Below are positions 1-11,274 of a stretch of DNA of 64,000 nucleotides, piece by piece. The stretch covers positions 227,169 to 291,168 of the forward strand of contig CAJAIA010000001.1 in assembly GCA_903939735.1 (NCBI GenBank), read 5' to 3'. Position 1 is the first letter of the stretch. Every line of letters starts with the position of its first letter. Made by a program: the position numbers and the translations under genes. The notes below the pieces were generated by a model that saw nothing but the letters and a program-made list of their open reading frames with translations, was not told the DNA's origin and did no database searches. Origin of the DNA: an uncultured Ignavibacteria bacterium. Lineage in GTDB: Bacteria; Bacteroidota; Ignavibacteria; Kapaibacteriales; Kapaibacteriaceae.

Positions 1-49
1 TCGCAACAGCGTTTTTCGGGACGGAGAACTTGAACTCAGAGAGCTTCAT
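1..49 (-). CDS. queA: QueA N-terminus (partial): S-adenosylmethionine:tRNA ribosyltransferase-isomerase
   Basis: Only the first 16 codons lie in the window, reading leftward from an ATG at 49. They translate to MKLSEFKFSVPKNAVA, which resembles the N-terminus of QueA in Bacteroidota and Chlorobi (MKLS-F-F-hydrophobic-P). QueA transfers the ribosyl part of SAM to preQ1-modified tRNA to form epoxyqueuosine. A promoter-like TATCTTTG lies at 80-87, about 30 bases upstream of the ATG, which supports a gene start here. The call rests on a short N-terminal match and is therefore tentative. Confidence 0.5.
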   Translation of the reverse strand, partial: MKLSEFKFSVPKNAVA

Positions 50-79
50 GGAGTAGGTAGATCGGTAAAAAGGAAACCA

Positions 80-87
80 CAAAGATA
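80..87 (-). promoter_or_regulatory. Bacteroidota-type -7 element for queA
   Basis: Read leftward the sequence is TATCTTTG, an exact fit to the TAnnTTTG element of the Bacteroidota housekeeping promoter. The -33 position shows only CTGG, not TTTG. Transcription would start near 73 and leave a leader of about 25 bases before the ATG at 49. Confidence 0.45.
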
Positions 88-134
88 CGACGATTTAGAG
101 GCGAATGCCAGTGATTTCCGCGTAGAAACCAGAT

Positions 135-1481
135 TCACTGAAGACGTGCAAGGTGATAGAAATGCTCGACTTGCAGCGATAACACGAGGATAACAACAGT
201 CCACCACCACCGTGATCGCACGAGTGTACGGAGGTGTTCGCGAGGTGCTTCCCCAAGGCGTGCGATGGCCAGTGCGGCAAGGGGCATGATCAGCGGTATG
301 GCTGGGAGATGGAACCGCGGGAGCGCGAACGCGACGAGGTATGGGAGCATGCCCGCAACGATGACCAACACGATGAGCCGTCCATGAAGTCCGCCCAGCT
401 GCACACCGATGAAGAACGCTGACAGCGCTGCGATGATCACGAGAAGATAGGTGCCGGCTTCGAAGGCCAACAGAGGAAGGGCCGCCCGATTCGACATGCC
501 ATAGGCTTGCTGGATCAGCCGGGTTGCCGAATAGTCCATTCCCCAGTAGCCCCGTGCGCGATTGGTAATGCGATACAGGGTGCGCCATGGATGCTCACCC
601 ATGTAGGTAAGCGCGGCATTGGTCATGGATCGGCGCTCTTCGAGCGATGCCTGTGCTGGGTTACGGTGCGGTATGCAGGCTGCGAGCCATGCTGCGGCAT
701 CGGGATCGATCTGATCGAAACCACGCTGTCCGAAATGTCCTGTCTTGTAATCGGGCGTGTAGGGCGTATTACTGAGAAGGAGATTCCACTCGTTGTTCGT
801 CGAAATGGTCATCCCCTGGCCTGCACGAGCGTTGTGCTGCATCACAGGCATGATAGCTGCCGCGAGCACGAGTGCTGTAATCATGCAGGCACCGAACGCC
901 TGTGTGCGGGACACGTGGCGTTGCCATGCGTGATAGAGTATCGCTGCCGCGCAGACCGCCACGACGAGTCCGGAAGCTGGGCGAGTGAGTACCGCGATGG
1001 CCATTGCCAATGATGCCAAACCCCATCGCGTCCAGGACCACGTACGAAGACACTGGATCGTCAACCCAACGGCCGCGACAACTGCGATAGCCGTCACGGG
1101 CTGTGAGGAGATCTGCGTGGCGGCGAGGATTGTATGTCCGTAACAGGAAGCAAGAATCGCAACAATCATCGTCGAGCGGGACCAGCCGAGCAGGATCACC
1201 GAGAACCACACGCTCACAATGACGACACCGCTTGTGAGGACGACTCCAATAGCATGATCCACAGCCACCGTGCGACCCATGATCCCGTACACTGGTGCTA
1301 CGACGAACGATGTTCCGGGTGGGAAGTAGTAGTGGGCACCCGAACCAGCGACAACTTCGAGGGCTTGTGTGGCATACGATGGACCATCCTCCCCTTGCGG
1401 CTGATCCGGAAGGAAGGCATATGCTGTAAGCAGACGGAGGAGAATTCCGACGATGACGATGCTAATTATGCGCGTCTTCAT
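135..1481 (-). CDS. GT-C membrane glycosyltransferase (ArnT/PMT-like, family 39-type)
   Basis: This is a 448-residue, very hydrophobic protein with an N-terminal membrane segment (residues 5-24) and about ten further predicted segments. After the first segment comes an acidic motif, [12 protein letters not shown], at the position of the catalytic D-E-Y motif in the GT39/PMT_2 loop. Members of this fold use polyprenyl-phosphate sugars to glycosylate lipids or proteins on the periplasmic side. The C-terminal part (residues 340-430) continues with membrane helices and has no large soluble domain. It starts 59 bases from the divergent uvrB gene and lies near a polysaccharide block, so an envelope-glycan role is plausible. 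The sugar and acceptor cannot be told. Confidence 0.7.
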   Translation of the reverse strand: MKTRIISIVIVGILLRLLTAYAFLPDQPQGEDGPSYATQALEVVAGSGAHYYFPPGTSFVVAPVYGIMGRTVAVDHAIGVVLTSGVVIVSVWFSVILLGWSRSTMIVAILASCYGHTILAATQISSQPVTAIAVVAAVGLTIQCLRTWSWTRWGLASLAMAIAVLTRPASGLVVAVCAAAILYHAWQRHVSRTQAFGACMITALVLAAAIMPVMQHNARAGQGMTISTNNEWNLLLSNTPYTPDYKTGHFGQRGFDQIDPDAAAWLAACIPHRNPAQASLEERRSMTNAALTYMGEHPWRTLYRITNRARGYWGMDYSATRLIQQAYGMSNRAALPLLAFEAGTYLLVIIAALSAFFIGVQLGGLHGRLIVLVIVAGMLPYLVAFALPRFHLPAIPLIMPLAALAIARLGEAPREHLRTLVRSRWWWTVVILVLSLQVEHFYHLARLQ

Positions 1482-1540
1482 ACTACGAATATCGCATTCT
1501 CGTCGTACGTTCGCAGGTTATTCTCGCTTCACTAGGCACC

Positions 1541-3567
<2,027 letters not shown>

Positions 3568-3571
<4 letters not shown>

Positions 3572-4812
3572 TGCTCTCGTTCTGCGATGTGCGTCAACAC
3601 CTGATGGAGCTCGTTTGCACTGCGCTCCCATGAATAGTGGCTTCGCACAAACTCCGCACCAGCAGCACGCAGTTTGGTCTGTCGTGCCTCGTCGGTGAGA
3701 AGCTCGATGCAGGTGTGGGCAAACGCCGTCGGTTCGTCTGCAAACACAACATGCAGGTCATCGGTAAGGGGCAACCCCTCACAGCCAATGGTAGTTGTTA
3801 CAACAGCGGAGTGGTCAGCCAATGCTTCAAGAATCTTGATGCGAACACCACTTCCACTGAGAAGCGGCACAATCCCTACCGCATAGGCTGAACGAAACGC
3901 TGTCGGGTCCTCGATCTCGCCGTGGACGACAACGTTGATCCCATCATGGTAGGCAGTGATAGCGTCCGGTGTCGATTTACCAGCAATGTGCAATTCGACG
4001 TCGGGCATCTGTGCGAGTATCGTTGGCCATACAAAGCGCATGAACCAATGCAACCCGTCCACGTTCGGCGTCCAATCAAGACTTCCGAGGAACCACAACG
4101 TCTGTGGTCGATGCTCTCCTGTCGGAACATGCTCGCGCACACCTGGTGCAACGGCAACCACATGGGCCGACGGCTGCGCGATAGCAAACGTGGCTGTGTC
4201 GATAGCGCTAAGCGTTACGACACCTGAAATCCATGTGAGGACATGGCGTTCATAGGCTTCCGTCTGTTGTGCTAAACGACGACGATACCAGCGTTCAACA
4301 GATGAGCGCAATGGATCGCGCGCGAGTCGATCTTGAATTCTGGATTCAACGTTATGGGCGTGAAGGACGATCGGAACGGTCGGATCAATGCTGTCGCGGA
4401 GTCGAAGAGCTTCACCATAGCATGCAGTGAAGAGCGACTCGCAGAGTATCGCATCGTATGGACCTCGCTCGAGGATCATTGCCTCAAGTCGCATCAGCAT
4501 CTCTTCCGATGCAAACCGTGTTAGCCAATACGAACCATCGACACGGATGTGAAATGCTTCCGGAAAGCGCGACGTAACAAACTCGCGCAACATTCGGAAT
4601 GGACGAATCGTGGTATCGACGTCAACCGCTGTAACCGCATTGCAATACGGTTCCATTACATCTGGATCTGCATGATGCTTCGGTGTGTTAACGGCACAGA
4701 CATCGACGACGTGTCCGGCTTCATGCAATGCGCGCACAGTCTCGAGCATCACAATCGCCCCACCATCACGAGCTGGGATAGGAATGCGTGGGAGGATGAC
4801 CAAAATCTTCAT
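3568..4812 (-). CDS. GT4-type glycosyltransferase
   Basis: The 414-residue product has two Rossmann-like halves, GT-B fold. The N-terminal half opens with [20 protein letters not shown], the usual first strand and glycine-rich loop. The C-terminal half holds the donor-site region [16 protein letters not shown] and the conserved E-x7-E-like stretch [25 protein letters not shown]. It transfers a sugar from a nucleotide donor, probably in surface-polysaccharide assembly. Its ATG overlaps the stop of the upstream glycosyltransferase by four bases (ATGA), so the two are almost surely translated together. The C-terminus meets uvrB tail to tail. The acceptor and linkage cannot be read from the sequence. 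Confidence 0.85.
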
Positions 4813-5960
4813 GAGCGCCCCTTTCGAAGGACGGCAGTCATATCCCCGGCGACACGATCCCAGGAAAAATAGGATCGCACACGCTCGGCATCGGCTGCGC
4901 AGGTGGACGCGATGTGATCCGATGAAATCACATGAAACAGCGCATGTGCTAGTTCATCAACAGCGTCGCCTTCGACCAGCATGCCATTCTCACCATGACG
5001 TATCATCTCGGGCATGGCGAAGTCATTTCGACCGACAACGGGTGTGCCGCTGCCAAGCGCCTCGGCGATGATGATTCCAAACGCCTCGAAGCGGGACGGC
5101 ATCACAAGAACGTCTGCTGTTCGAAGCAGGGCACGCACGCCGTGAAACGGTGCATCGCCCAGAAACGTAACACCATCCGGAACTGGACCATCCATGGGCC
5201 ATTGCGAAGGTCCGGCAACGACGAGTCGCACTGGTCGCGACAACATTCCGCGGAGTTGCTGAACTGCCGCAACAACCAAGTCGCCCCCCTTGCGCGCGAA
5301 GTCACGTCCGACGAATGCCACAACATGCTCTCGTGCTTCAGCACGCATTGCCATACGATCAGCACTGGGTGGATCGACCGGGACATTAACTCCGGCATGA
5401 ACGACATGAATACGATCTGGTGGCACTAGGCCCGCATCACGGAGGTAGGCAGCATTCCAGGCACTCATCGTAAACACACCAGCAGCCCGCGCATATGTCT
5501 CGGCTTGCTGGGCCGCTCGACGCTCTAACGCAGCTCGTGAGACAGCATCCCAGCCATGTGGCACAAGTCCGCGGTCCATCAGCTGCAGCCCGTGTCCAAA
5601 ACAAAAGTCCTGATACACGTACAACGGCGCGTTGGTGGTCGAACCATGCTCGCCAATGCACAGGATAGCATCAACCTCAGCGTGGTGCCGTTCGTGGCTC
5701 ATAAGATCGTTGTGGGCCAGCTGGGAATACCAGGAGCGCATCGTCCAGGTAGAATAGCGCTTCCCCTGTAGCCTGCGCATCGACGCCACACGGCCAAGGA
5801 AGTCGAGCGGTAGCGGTATTCGTAGGGGCATATCCACGACACGTACGTCCCGGCGACGCTCAAGCGCCTCCCAGAGTCGTTGTGGGGTGTGTGACCACGT
5901 CCGAGAACGATCACCACGATCCCATATGCATGCGAAACCAACGGCGAGCGCGTCCATATC
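4809..5960 (-). CDS. GT4-type glycosyltransferase
   Basis: This is a GT-B glycosyltransferase of 383 residues if started at the ATG at 5960. The open frame continues upstream to ATGs at 5984 and 6086 and a GTG at 6002. I prefer 5960 because the first fold strand is LAVGFACIWDRG followed by TWSHTP, which in this family normally follows the initiator directly, and because upstream starts run into the divergent methyltransferase. C-terminal donor-site motifs are VAFVGRDFARKGGDLVV, MPSRFEAFGIIIAEALGSGTPVVG and a final helix. It pairs with the downstream glycosyltransferase (ATGA overlap). It is probably part of the surface-polysaccharide pathway served by the divergent methyltransferase, Wzz and ligase genes. 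Confidence 0.82.
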   Translation of the reverse strand, partial: DMDALAVGFACIWDRGDRSRTWSHTPQRLWEALERRRDVRVVDMPLRIPLPLDFLGRVASMRRLQGKRYSTWTMRSWYSQLAHNDLMSHERHHAEVDAILCIGEHGSTTNAPLYVYQDFCFGHGLQLMDRGLVPHGWDAVSRAALERRAAQQAETYARAAGVFTMSAWNAAYLRDAGLVPPDRIHVVHAGVNVPVDPPSADRMAMRAEAREHVVAFVGRDFARKGGDLVVAAVQQLRGMLSRPVRLVVAGPSQWPMDGPVPDGVTFLGDAPFHGVRALLRTADVLVMPSRFEAFGIIIAEALGSGTPVVGRNDFAMPEMIRHGENGMLVEGDAVDELAHALFHVISSDHIASTCAADAERVRSYFSWDRVAGDMTAVLRKGRS

Positions 5961-5961
5961 A

Positions 5962-6016
5962 GCACGAAGATACGTTGATGGCATTCCCAAAGGACATACC
6001 ACTCGTATCTTCGTGC
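5962..6016. repeat. Perfect 13-bp inverted repeat between divergent polysaccharide genes
   Basis: GCACGAAGATACG at 5962-5974 is the exact reverse complement of CGTATCTTCGTGC at 6004-6016, with 29 bases between. Each arm, read outward, contains TATCTTCG, one base off the TAnnTTTG promoter element. The left arm ends four bases before the preferred start of the leftward glycosyltransferase. The right arm lies 34 bases before the rightward methyltransferase ATG. It may be a pair of divergent promoters or a regulator site. No good -33 element was found for either. Confidence 0.5.
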
Positions 6017-6049
6017 ACGAGGAATCTTCCTGACACGTCGGCAGCACCC

Positions 6050-6775
6050 ATGGATCATCGGCAGCACTTCTACAACCAGTACACAACCGCCCAGTCGCGC
6101 TTTGCTTCGATCGACGATGCGCGTCAGCGCGTGGTTGCCGAGCATCATGGTCTCAACACCAGCGTCCGTCGGCATCTTCCAGAGAACCGGGGCGGTCGAG
6201 TGCTCGATCTCGGATGCGGGTATGGAGCATTCCTGTTGTGGATGCGTCAGATGGGCTATCACAACCTTCGCGGCATCGATCTCTCTCAGGAACAGGTTGA
6301 TCTCGCTCGTGCGCTCGGTCTCGACTGCGTAGAGGTCGAAGATCTCTTCTCAGCACTGGCGCAGGAACAGCAGGTTGAAATGGTCACCATGTTCGACGTG
6401 ATTGAGCACCTGACGCGAGCTGAAGCAATCTCGGCACTCACGACAATTGCACATGTGCTCGCCCCCGGAGGAACACTTGTTCTGCGCACACCGAACGTCG
6501 ACGCGCCGCTCGGCACGGTGCTTTCGTACGGCGACCTCACACATGAAATGCACTTGAACAAAACATCCGTCCTTGAGCTCTTCGCGACGCTGCCGTTCAC
6601 GGAGATACTGGTTCTGCCTGTCCCAAGCGTGGGTGGGAACCTTTTGGCCCGGTTCATCCGGACGGTCCTTGGTCCGCTCACCACACTCGGTCGCCGCCTT
6701 CAGCACATCGAACAGGGAGTGAGCTGGAACGCATCGCTTTCGACACCGAACATGCTCATTGTGGCGCGTCGATAA
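6050..6775 (+). CDS. Class I SAM-dependent methyltransferase
   Basis: The product is 241 residues from the ATG at 6050 (MDHRQHFYNQY). The open frame extends further upstream but loses family similarity. SAM-binding motif I is VLDLGCGYGAFLLWM (about residues 46-60), followed by GIDLSQEQVDLA and the post-motif FDVIEHL typical of the Methyltransf_23 group. It methylates a small acceptor; sugars or lipid-linked glycans are common targets when these enzymes sit in polysaccharide loci, as here next to glycosyltransferases, a Wzz-like protein and a ligase. The C-terminal 50 residues are hydrophobic and basic, perhaps contacting the membrane. It is divergent from the glycosyltransferase pair. Confidence 0.85.
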   Translation: MDHRQHFYNQYTTAQSRFASIDDARQRVVAEHHGLNTSVRRHLPENRGGRVLDLGCGYGAFLLWMRQMGYHNLRGIDLSQEQVDLARALGLDCVEVEDLFSALAQEQQVEMVTMFDVIEHLTRAEAISALTTIAHVLAPGGTLVLRTPNVDAPLGTVLSYGDLTHEMHLNKTSVLELFATLPFTEILVLPVPSVGGNLLARFIRTVLGPLTTLGRRLQHIEQGVSWNASLSTPNMLIVARR

Positions 6776-6790
6776 GCCCCATTCCCTACC

Positions 6791-6798
6791 TAGTTTTG
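6791..6798 (+). promoter_or_regulatory. -7 promoter element upstream of the wzz-like gene
   Basis: TAGTTTTG is an exact TAnnTTTG match in the 49-base gap before the Wzz-like gene. It is the same octamer as in front of tRNA-Gly. There is no TTTG 20 bases upstream. It could give the Wzz-ligase-PBP2 genes their own start in addition to read-through from the methyltransferase gene. Confidence 0.35.
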
Positions 6799-6824
6799 CA
6801 TTCGATCAATCATGTGTGGGACCC

Positions 6825-7970
6825 ATGACCCAACAATTTCCGACCGTTGATATTCTCCGATACCTCTTGCGTTTCAAGTGGTGGCTGCTTGCACTCGTTG
6901 CGGCAACATCCGTGGGGGCATACCTCTATGCTCGCACTCTGCCAGAGTACTTCAAGGCGACCATCAACTGCGTGCCTCCATCACAGCAGATGGGCGGACT
7001 CGGTGGTGCGCTCGGAGGTATTTCGTCGACGCTGAAAGACATCGGTCTTTCGAAGCTTGGCGGATCATCTGGTGAAACGTACGAGTTCATCACCATCCTC
7101 TTCACACGCACGATTCGTGATTCGATGATTCAGCGCTTCGAACTGGTTCGCGAATACGCGATGGAGGGCGAGCCAATGAATGATATTCGCTCGGAGTTTG
7201 ACGACAATCTCGAGGTGCAGTATCATGCCGAGGGCAACTACGAGATTTCCATTTGGAGTCAGGATCCGCAGAAGTCTGTTGCGATGTGCAACGCATTCGT
7301 TGGCTACGCTAACGAAATCACCAACCGTATCCAGCGTCAAGAAGCCGAGAAGTCGGCATTCTACCTCGAGCAGCGGATTGCGATGATGGACTCTGTTCTC
7401 ACGGCGCTTACCGATTCGCTGCAACGCTACTCGCGTGATTATCGTCTGTTCTCGCCCCTTGATCAAGCTACGGCGTCGGCAAAGGCACTTTCTGAGACCA
7501 AGGCAGAGCTCCTCAAGCAGGAAGCAATCCTTGGCATTCTCGAACAGAACTACGGCAAGGATGATCCACAAGTACGATCAACACGTGTACTCGTGAAGCA
7601 GTTGGGCGAGCAGTATGAGCGTGCTCAGACACAGCCGGGATTCGCAGGCAACTTCGCCCTCACCGATGCTGCGGGTGTCGGTGCATCGTATCTGCGCTTG
7701 TACGCAGATTTTGAGGCGCATACCAAGCTCAAGGCATTCCTCCTTCCGTCACTCGAGCAAGCGAAGCTGGATATCAACAAGACGGCCCCTGCGCTGCTTG
7801 TTGTTGATCAGCCCGTAGCACCAGAGAAGCGCGATAAGCCAAAGCGTGCCTTCATTGCACTTGGTGCAGGTGTCGGCACTGGTGTGCTGTTCCTCCTGAT
7901 CCTTATGGCCATTCGTGGATGGCGCATGATGTTCCGCAAGGCAGACGAACAGAACACTCTGGCATCGTGA
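6825..7970 (+). CDS. Wzz/GNVR-type polysaccharide co-polymerase (chain-length regulator)
   Basis: The product is 381 residues from the ATG at 6825 (MTQQFPTVDILRYLL). One membrane helix lies near residues 17-38, a long periplasmic region carries coiled-coil stretches (about 170-260), and a second helix lies near 345-365 after a proline-rich segment (VVDQPVAPEKRDKPKR). This two-helix topology is that of Wzz and PCP proteins, which set polymer length together with a Wzy polymerase. No tyrosine-kinase domain is attached. The stop codon overlaps the GTG of the next gene (GTGA), coupling it to the ligase/polymerase-like protein, its natural partner. Confidence 0.8.
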   Translation: MTQQFPTVDILRYLLRFKWWLLALVAATSVGAYLYARTLPEYFKATINCVPPSQQMGGLGGALGGISSTLKDIGLSKLGGSSGETYEFITILFTRTIRDSMIQRFELVREYAMEGEPMNDIRSEFDDNLEVQYHAEGNYEISIWSQDPQKSVAMCNAFVGYANEITNRIQRQEAEKSAFYLEQRIAMMDSVLTALTDSLQRYSRDYRLFSPLDQATASAKALSETKAELLKQEAILGILEQNYGKDDPQVRSTRVLVKQLGEQYERAQTQPGFAGNFALTDAAGVGASYLRLYADFEAHTKLKAFLLPSLEQAKLDINKTAPALLVVDQPVAPEKRDKPKRAFIALGAGVGTGVLFLLILMAIRGWRMMFRKADEQNTLAS

Positions 7971-9313
7971 GCATCATTGCCGATCTTCCGTGGTTGTTGC
8001 CTGCCATCACTGGTGGTGTGGGCATCCTGTATGCGATGATTCGCTACCCGAAGGTCTGGCTTGCCCTCTTTCTGCTTGTTCTCCCCTACTTCCTGATGGA
8101 TACGGGTGAGGGACTCTCGGTCTCGGAAGTTGTACTAGGCGGTCTGTTCACTGGCTCCATCGCCCTATGGATGATCTGGCGTCTTGCTGTTGATCCCCGT
8201 CCGTTGGTCAAGGGGTGGACGGATTTCCTTTTGCTATTCTTTATCCTGGCGTCGTTTGCCAACATAATCGTGGCGCGGTTCAACCACGTTGAACTCAGCG
8301 GGTGGGCCGTCGATTGGTCGTATTTCCTGCTGATGCTCTACTACTTCCCGTTTCGCGAACAGTTTGGGAAGGACACAACGACGTTCCGACAGTTCATCGC
8401 GCTTGCTGGTGTGTCGTCATTCCTGATGGCGCTTTATAGTGCGTGGACATTCAAACAGAAGATGGCCGAGAATATGGTCTATGCCTACCAGATTCAGGCT
8501 TCTCGCTCGGCAACATTGGGTCCGCTTTTCCTCCTGGCCATCTGCGTCGGACTCGTATTGATCTTTCACGTGAAGTGGCGTCCGAAGCTCATGACGTTTC
8601 TCGTTGTGGTCATAAACATCGCTGCATTGGTGCTCACGTTCACGCGAACGCTGTGGGTGCTGGTGTTTGCATGCAGCTTCCTAGCCATGCTCTTCCTTCG
8701 CTGGCAGCAGAACAGCAAGATTATCATTGGCAGCGTCGCGCTGCTTGCGGTGAGCATTACAACGTTCTATGCTGTGAATCCGAAGGTTGCGGGTGTTGCA
8801 TTACTCTTCATTCAGAAGCGCTTCACCTCGTCGACACAACTCAAGGGCGGTGACTTTTCATTTGAGACACGGTTGATCGAAGTATCAAATGCGTGGCGCA
8901 AGGTGAAGCAGGCCCCTCTCGGCGGCAGCGGCCTGCGTGCCAAGTTCGTGACCTGGGCTCCAATTGAGCAATGGCATAACGCTACGGCTTTCGTGCATAT
9001 CGGCTATGTCGGCTTGATTCATAAACTCGGATTTCCCACTGCTGCGATTATGTTCTGCGTGCTGATCGGGTTCAGCATACGCAGTATACGTGCCGCACTT
9101 GCAGCACGCCGCCCGCATGCGCCGCCCCTTGCTCGGGCTATTGCGATCGGTGTGTTTGCGTTTATTCCTGCGATGTACATCAACATCTTCATGGCGGGGA
9201 TCTTCGATCAGCGCTACGGAAATGTTATGTTCGCGTTCATCTTCGCTGCTATTGCATTGTCGGAAGAAGCGCTCCGACGAGCACAAGAAGCACCTACGTC
9301 ACTACAGCAATGA
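7967..9313 (+). CDS. O-antigen ligase / Wzy polymerase-like membrane protein
   Basis: The product is 448 residues from the GTG at 7967, chosen because it overlaps the upstream stop by four bases and gives a start just before the first helix (SIIADLPWLLPAITGG). About ten to twelve membrane segments are predicted. The large periplasmic loop near residues 300-345 contains SFETRLIEVSNAWRKVKQAPLGGSGL and an HNATAFVHIGYVGLIHKLG segment, the arginine/histidine pattern of the O-antigen ligase family (PF04932). It either ligates polymer to lipid A core or polymerises repeat units; the neighbouring Wzz-like gene slightly favours a polymerase. It overlaps the PBP2 start by ATGA. Confidence 0.8.
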   Translation: MSIIADLPWLLPAITGGVGILYAMIRYPKVWLALFLLVLPYFLMDTGEGLSVSEVVLGGLFTGSIALWMIWRLAVDPRPLVKGWTDFLLLFFILASFANIIVARFNHVELSGWAVDWSYFLLMLYYFPFREQFGKDTTTFRQFIALAGVSSFLMALYSAWTFKQKMAENMVYAYQIQASRSATLGPLFLLAICVGLVLIFHVKWRPKLMTFLVVVINIAALVLTFTRTLWVLVFACSFLAMLFLRWQQNSKIIIGSVALLAVSITTFYAVNPKVAGVALLFIQKRFTSSTQLKGGDFSFETRLIEVSNAWRKVKQAPLGGSGLRAKFVTWAPIEQWHNATAFVHIGYVGLIHKLGFPTAAIMFCVLIGFSIRSIRAALAARRPHAPPLARAIAIGVFAFIPAMYINIFMAGIFDQRYGNVMFAFIFAAIALSEEALRRAQEAPTSLQQ

Positions 9314-11274
9314 GTCTGCTACCAAGCGATGGAGCCTTTGGTTCCGCACAACGCCAACGCATCTTCCAGATCCTTGTTCTGGCCATCAGTGTGGTCTATG
9401 TGGGACGTCTTGCGTGGCTGCAGATCATTCAGGGCAGTGTCTACAAGCTCAAAGCCGAGGCACAGGCAATCAAGCAGGTCGCAACAGAACCATTTCGCGG
9501 CATGATCTTCGATCGCAATGGTCGAGCAATCGTACAGAACGCTCCCGGTTTTTCGATCACGGTAACGCCATACGAATTCACGAACGAGTCCTGCGCGCGC
9601 CTGTCCAAGATCCTGGGTGTCGCCGATACATTGATCTGGCAAGACGTCCAGAAGAGTGCGAAGTTCAACAAGTTTGCTGCAGCGAAGTTGTACTACGGAC
9701 GCGACGTTGACTTCGAGATCATTAGCGCCATTGAAGAACAGCGCGATTCGCTTCCCGGCGTCGATTTGATCGTCGACCCAAAGCGACAGTATGCGTTCGA
9801 TGGGAATGCGTCACACCTCCTCGGTTACACACGTGAAGTAGCGGAGTCGCAGCTCAAGCAACTTGGTGACGCCTACTCTCCGGGAGACCTTACCGGTCAA
9901 ACAGGATTGGAACGAGCCTACGAGCGCAACGTTCGCGGTATAAAAGGCTTGCAGTACGTCGCGGTCAACAAGAACGGCCAACGTGTTGCGAGTTTCAACG
10001 ATGGAAAGTCTGACGTTGCTGGTCTTGAGGGAGACGATCTATTCTTGGGCATCGACACAGATCTTCAAGAACTCGCTGAGAAGCTGATGGGATCCTCACG
10101 GGGCTCCATCGTTGCGGTTGATCCACGTAATGGCGAGATCCTGTGCTTTGTGTCGAAACCTGATTTTGATCCTCGGAGTTTTTCCGGTAAGACAGGTCGA
10201 ACCTACTACAATGTGGTACGAGACGCACCCGGAATTCCTCTGCTCAATCGAGCTACAACAGGACAGTATCACCCGGGATCAACGTGGAAGCCACTGATGG
10301 CGCTCATGGCCATGCAGGAAGGCATCATCACGCCCACAACGCGCCTGCCCTGTGTTGGTGGCTATCAATTCGGAAATCGCTTTGCGACATGCCACGGTGG
10401 CGTACACGGCATGATCGATTACAAGACGGCCATCGCGGTATCGTGCAACAGTTTCTTCTACCAACTCGGCGTAAAGGTTGGACTAGAGAAGTTCCACTAT
10501 TACGGTTCGCTCTTTGGCTTCGGACAGAAGACTGGCGTCGACATCGGTGAAGAAAAACGTGGTCTTCTCCCCTCCCGTGAATTCATGGACAAGCATGTTG
10601 GCAAGGGAAATTGGACGAACTACGTTCTGATGAACTGGGGTATTGGTCAGGGTGAAGTTGAAGTAACGCCGATGCAATTGGCTGCCTACACTGCTGCGAT
10701 CTCGATGAATGGTCAGTGGAACCAGCCACACGCCGTGCGTGAGATTTACTCGAAGACGCTGAACAAGCGCATCAAGGTCTCGTATGAGTCCCGCGATATC
10801 CCGATCAAGAAAGAGTACTTCTCGGTGGTGAAGGAAGCCATGCGTGCTGTGGTAACCAGTGGCACTGCCCGTCTGGTGGATCTCCCTGGTTATGACGTGT
10901 GCGGTAAAACCGGTACTGCCGATGTGCGAAAGGGTCAGCCCCCTCAATCATGGTTTATCTGCTTCGCTCCGATGAACGATCCGAAAATCGCCATGGTTGT
11001 CACGGGTGAAGGTGCGGGATACGGCGCGGCCTTCGCTGCTCCGATTGCTCGAAAACTATTGGACCTGTTCTTCTTGAAGCAATGGCCAGCAGATGTAGCG
11101 CGGGATACGACGTGGACGCGTAAGCCGGGTGCTACACCACGTTCTGCTGCCCCAGCGGATTCAACACCGCAGCGCAAGGGTCCATTCGCAAAACCGTATG
11201 CAGAACGACCAGTAGCGACGCTTCCACGTCCTGCAACGCCTGTAGCAGCTCAGCCTGCAGCTCCCCAGCGATGA
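9310..11274 (+). CDS. mrdA: Penicillin-binding protein 2 (peptidoglycan transpeptidase)
   Basis: The product has 654 residues. An N-terminal membrane helix (about 15-35) is followed by the PBP dimerisation domain (FRGMIFDRNGRAIVQN) and then the transpeptidase domain. The penicillin-binding motifs are complete: SxxK as STWK (about residue 322), SxN as SCN (about 378) and KTG as GKTGTAD (about 535). The tail is rich in proline and alanine. PBP2 cross-links side-wall peptidoglycan with RodA in the elongasome. Here it lies not beside rodA or mreBCD but inside an overlapping polysaccharide operon: ATGA overlaps exist with both the ligase-like gene and the downstream lipoprotein gene. Confidence 0.93.
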   Translation: MSLLPSDGAFGSAQRQRIFQILVLAISVVYVGRLAWLQIIQGSVYKLKAEAQAIKQVATEPFRGMIFDRNGRAIVQNAPGFSITVTPYEFTNESCARLSKILGVADTLIWQDVQKSAKFNKFAAAKLYYGRDVDFEIISAIEEQRDSLPGVDLIVDPKRQYAFDGNASHLLGYTREVAESQLKQLGDAYSPGDLTGQTGLERAYERNVRGIKGLQYVAVNKNGQRVASFNDGKSDVAGLEGDDLFLGIDTDLQELAEKLMGSSRGSIVAVDPRNGEILCFVSKPDFDPRSFSGKTGRTYYNVVRDAPGIPLLNRATTGQYHPGSTWKPLMALMAMQEGIITPTTRLPCVGGYQFGNRFATCHGGVHGMIDYKTAIAVSCNSFFYQLGVKVGLEKFHYYGSLFGFGQKTGVDIGEEKRGLLPSREFMDKHVGKGNWTNYVLMNWGIGQGEVEVTPMQLAAYTAAISMNGQWNQPHAVREIYSKTLNKRIKVSYESRDIPIKKEYFSVVKEAMRAVVTSGTARLVDLPGYDVCGKTGTADVRKGQPPQSWFICFAPMNDPKIAMVVTGEGAGYGAAFAAPIARKLLDLFFLKQWPADVARDTTWTRKPGATPRSAAPADSTPQRKGPFAKPYAERPVATLPRPATPVAAQPAAPQR

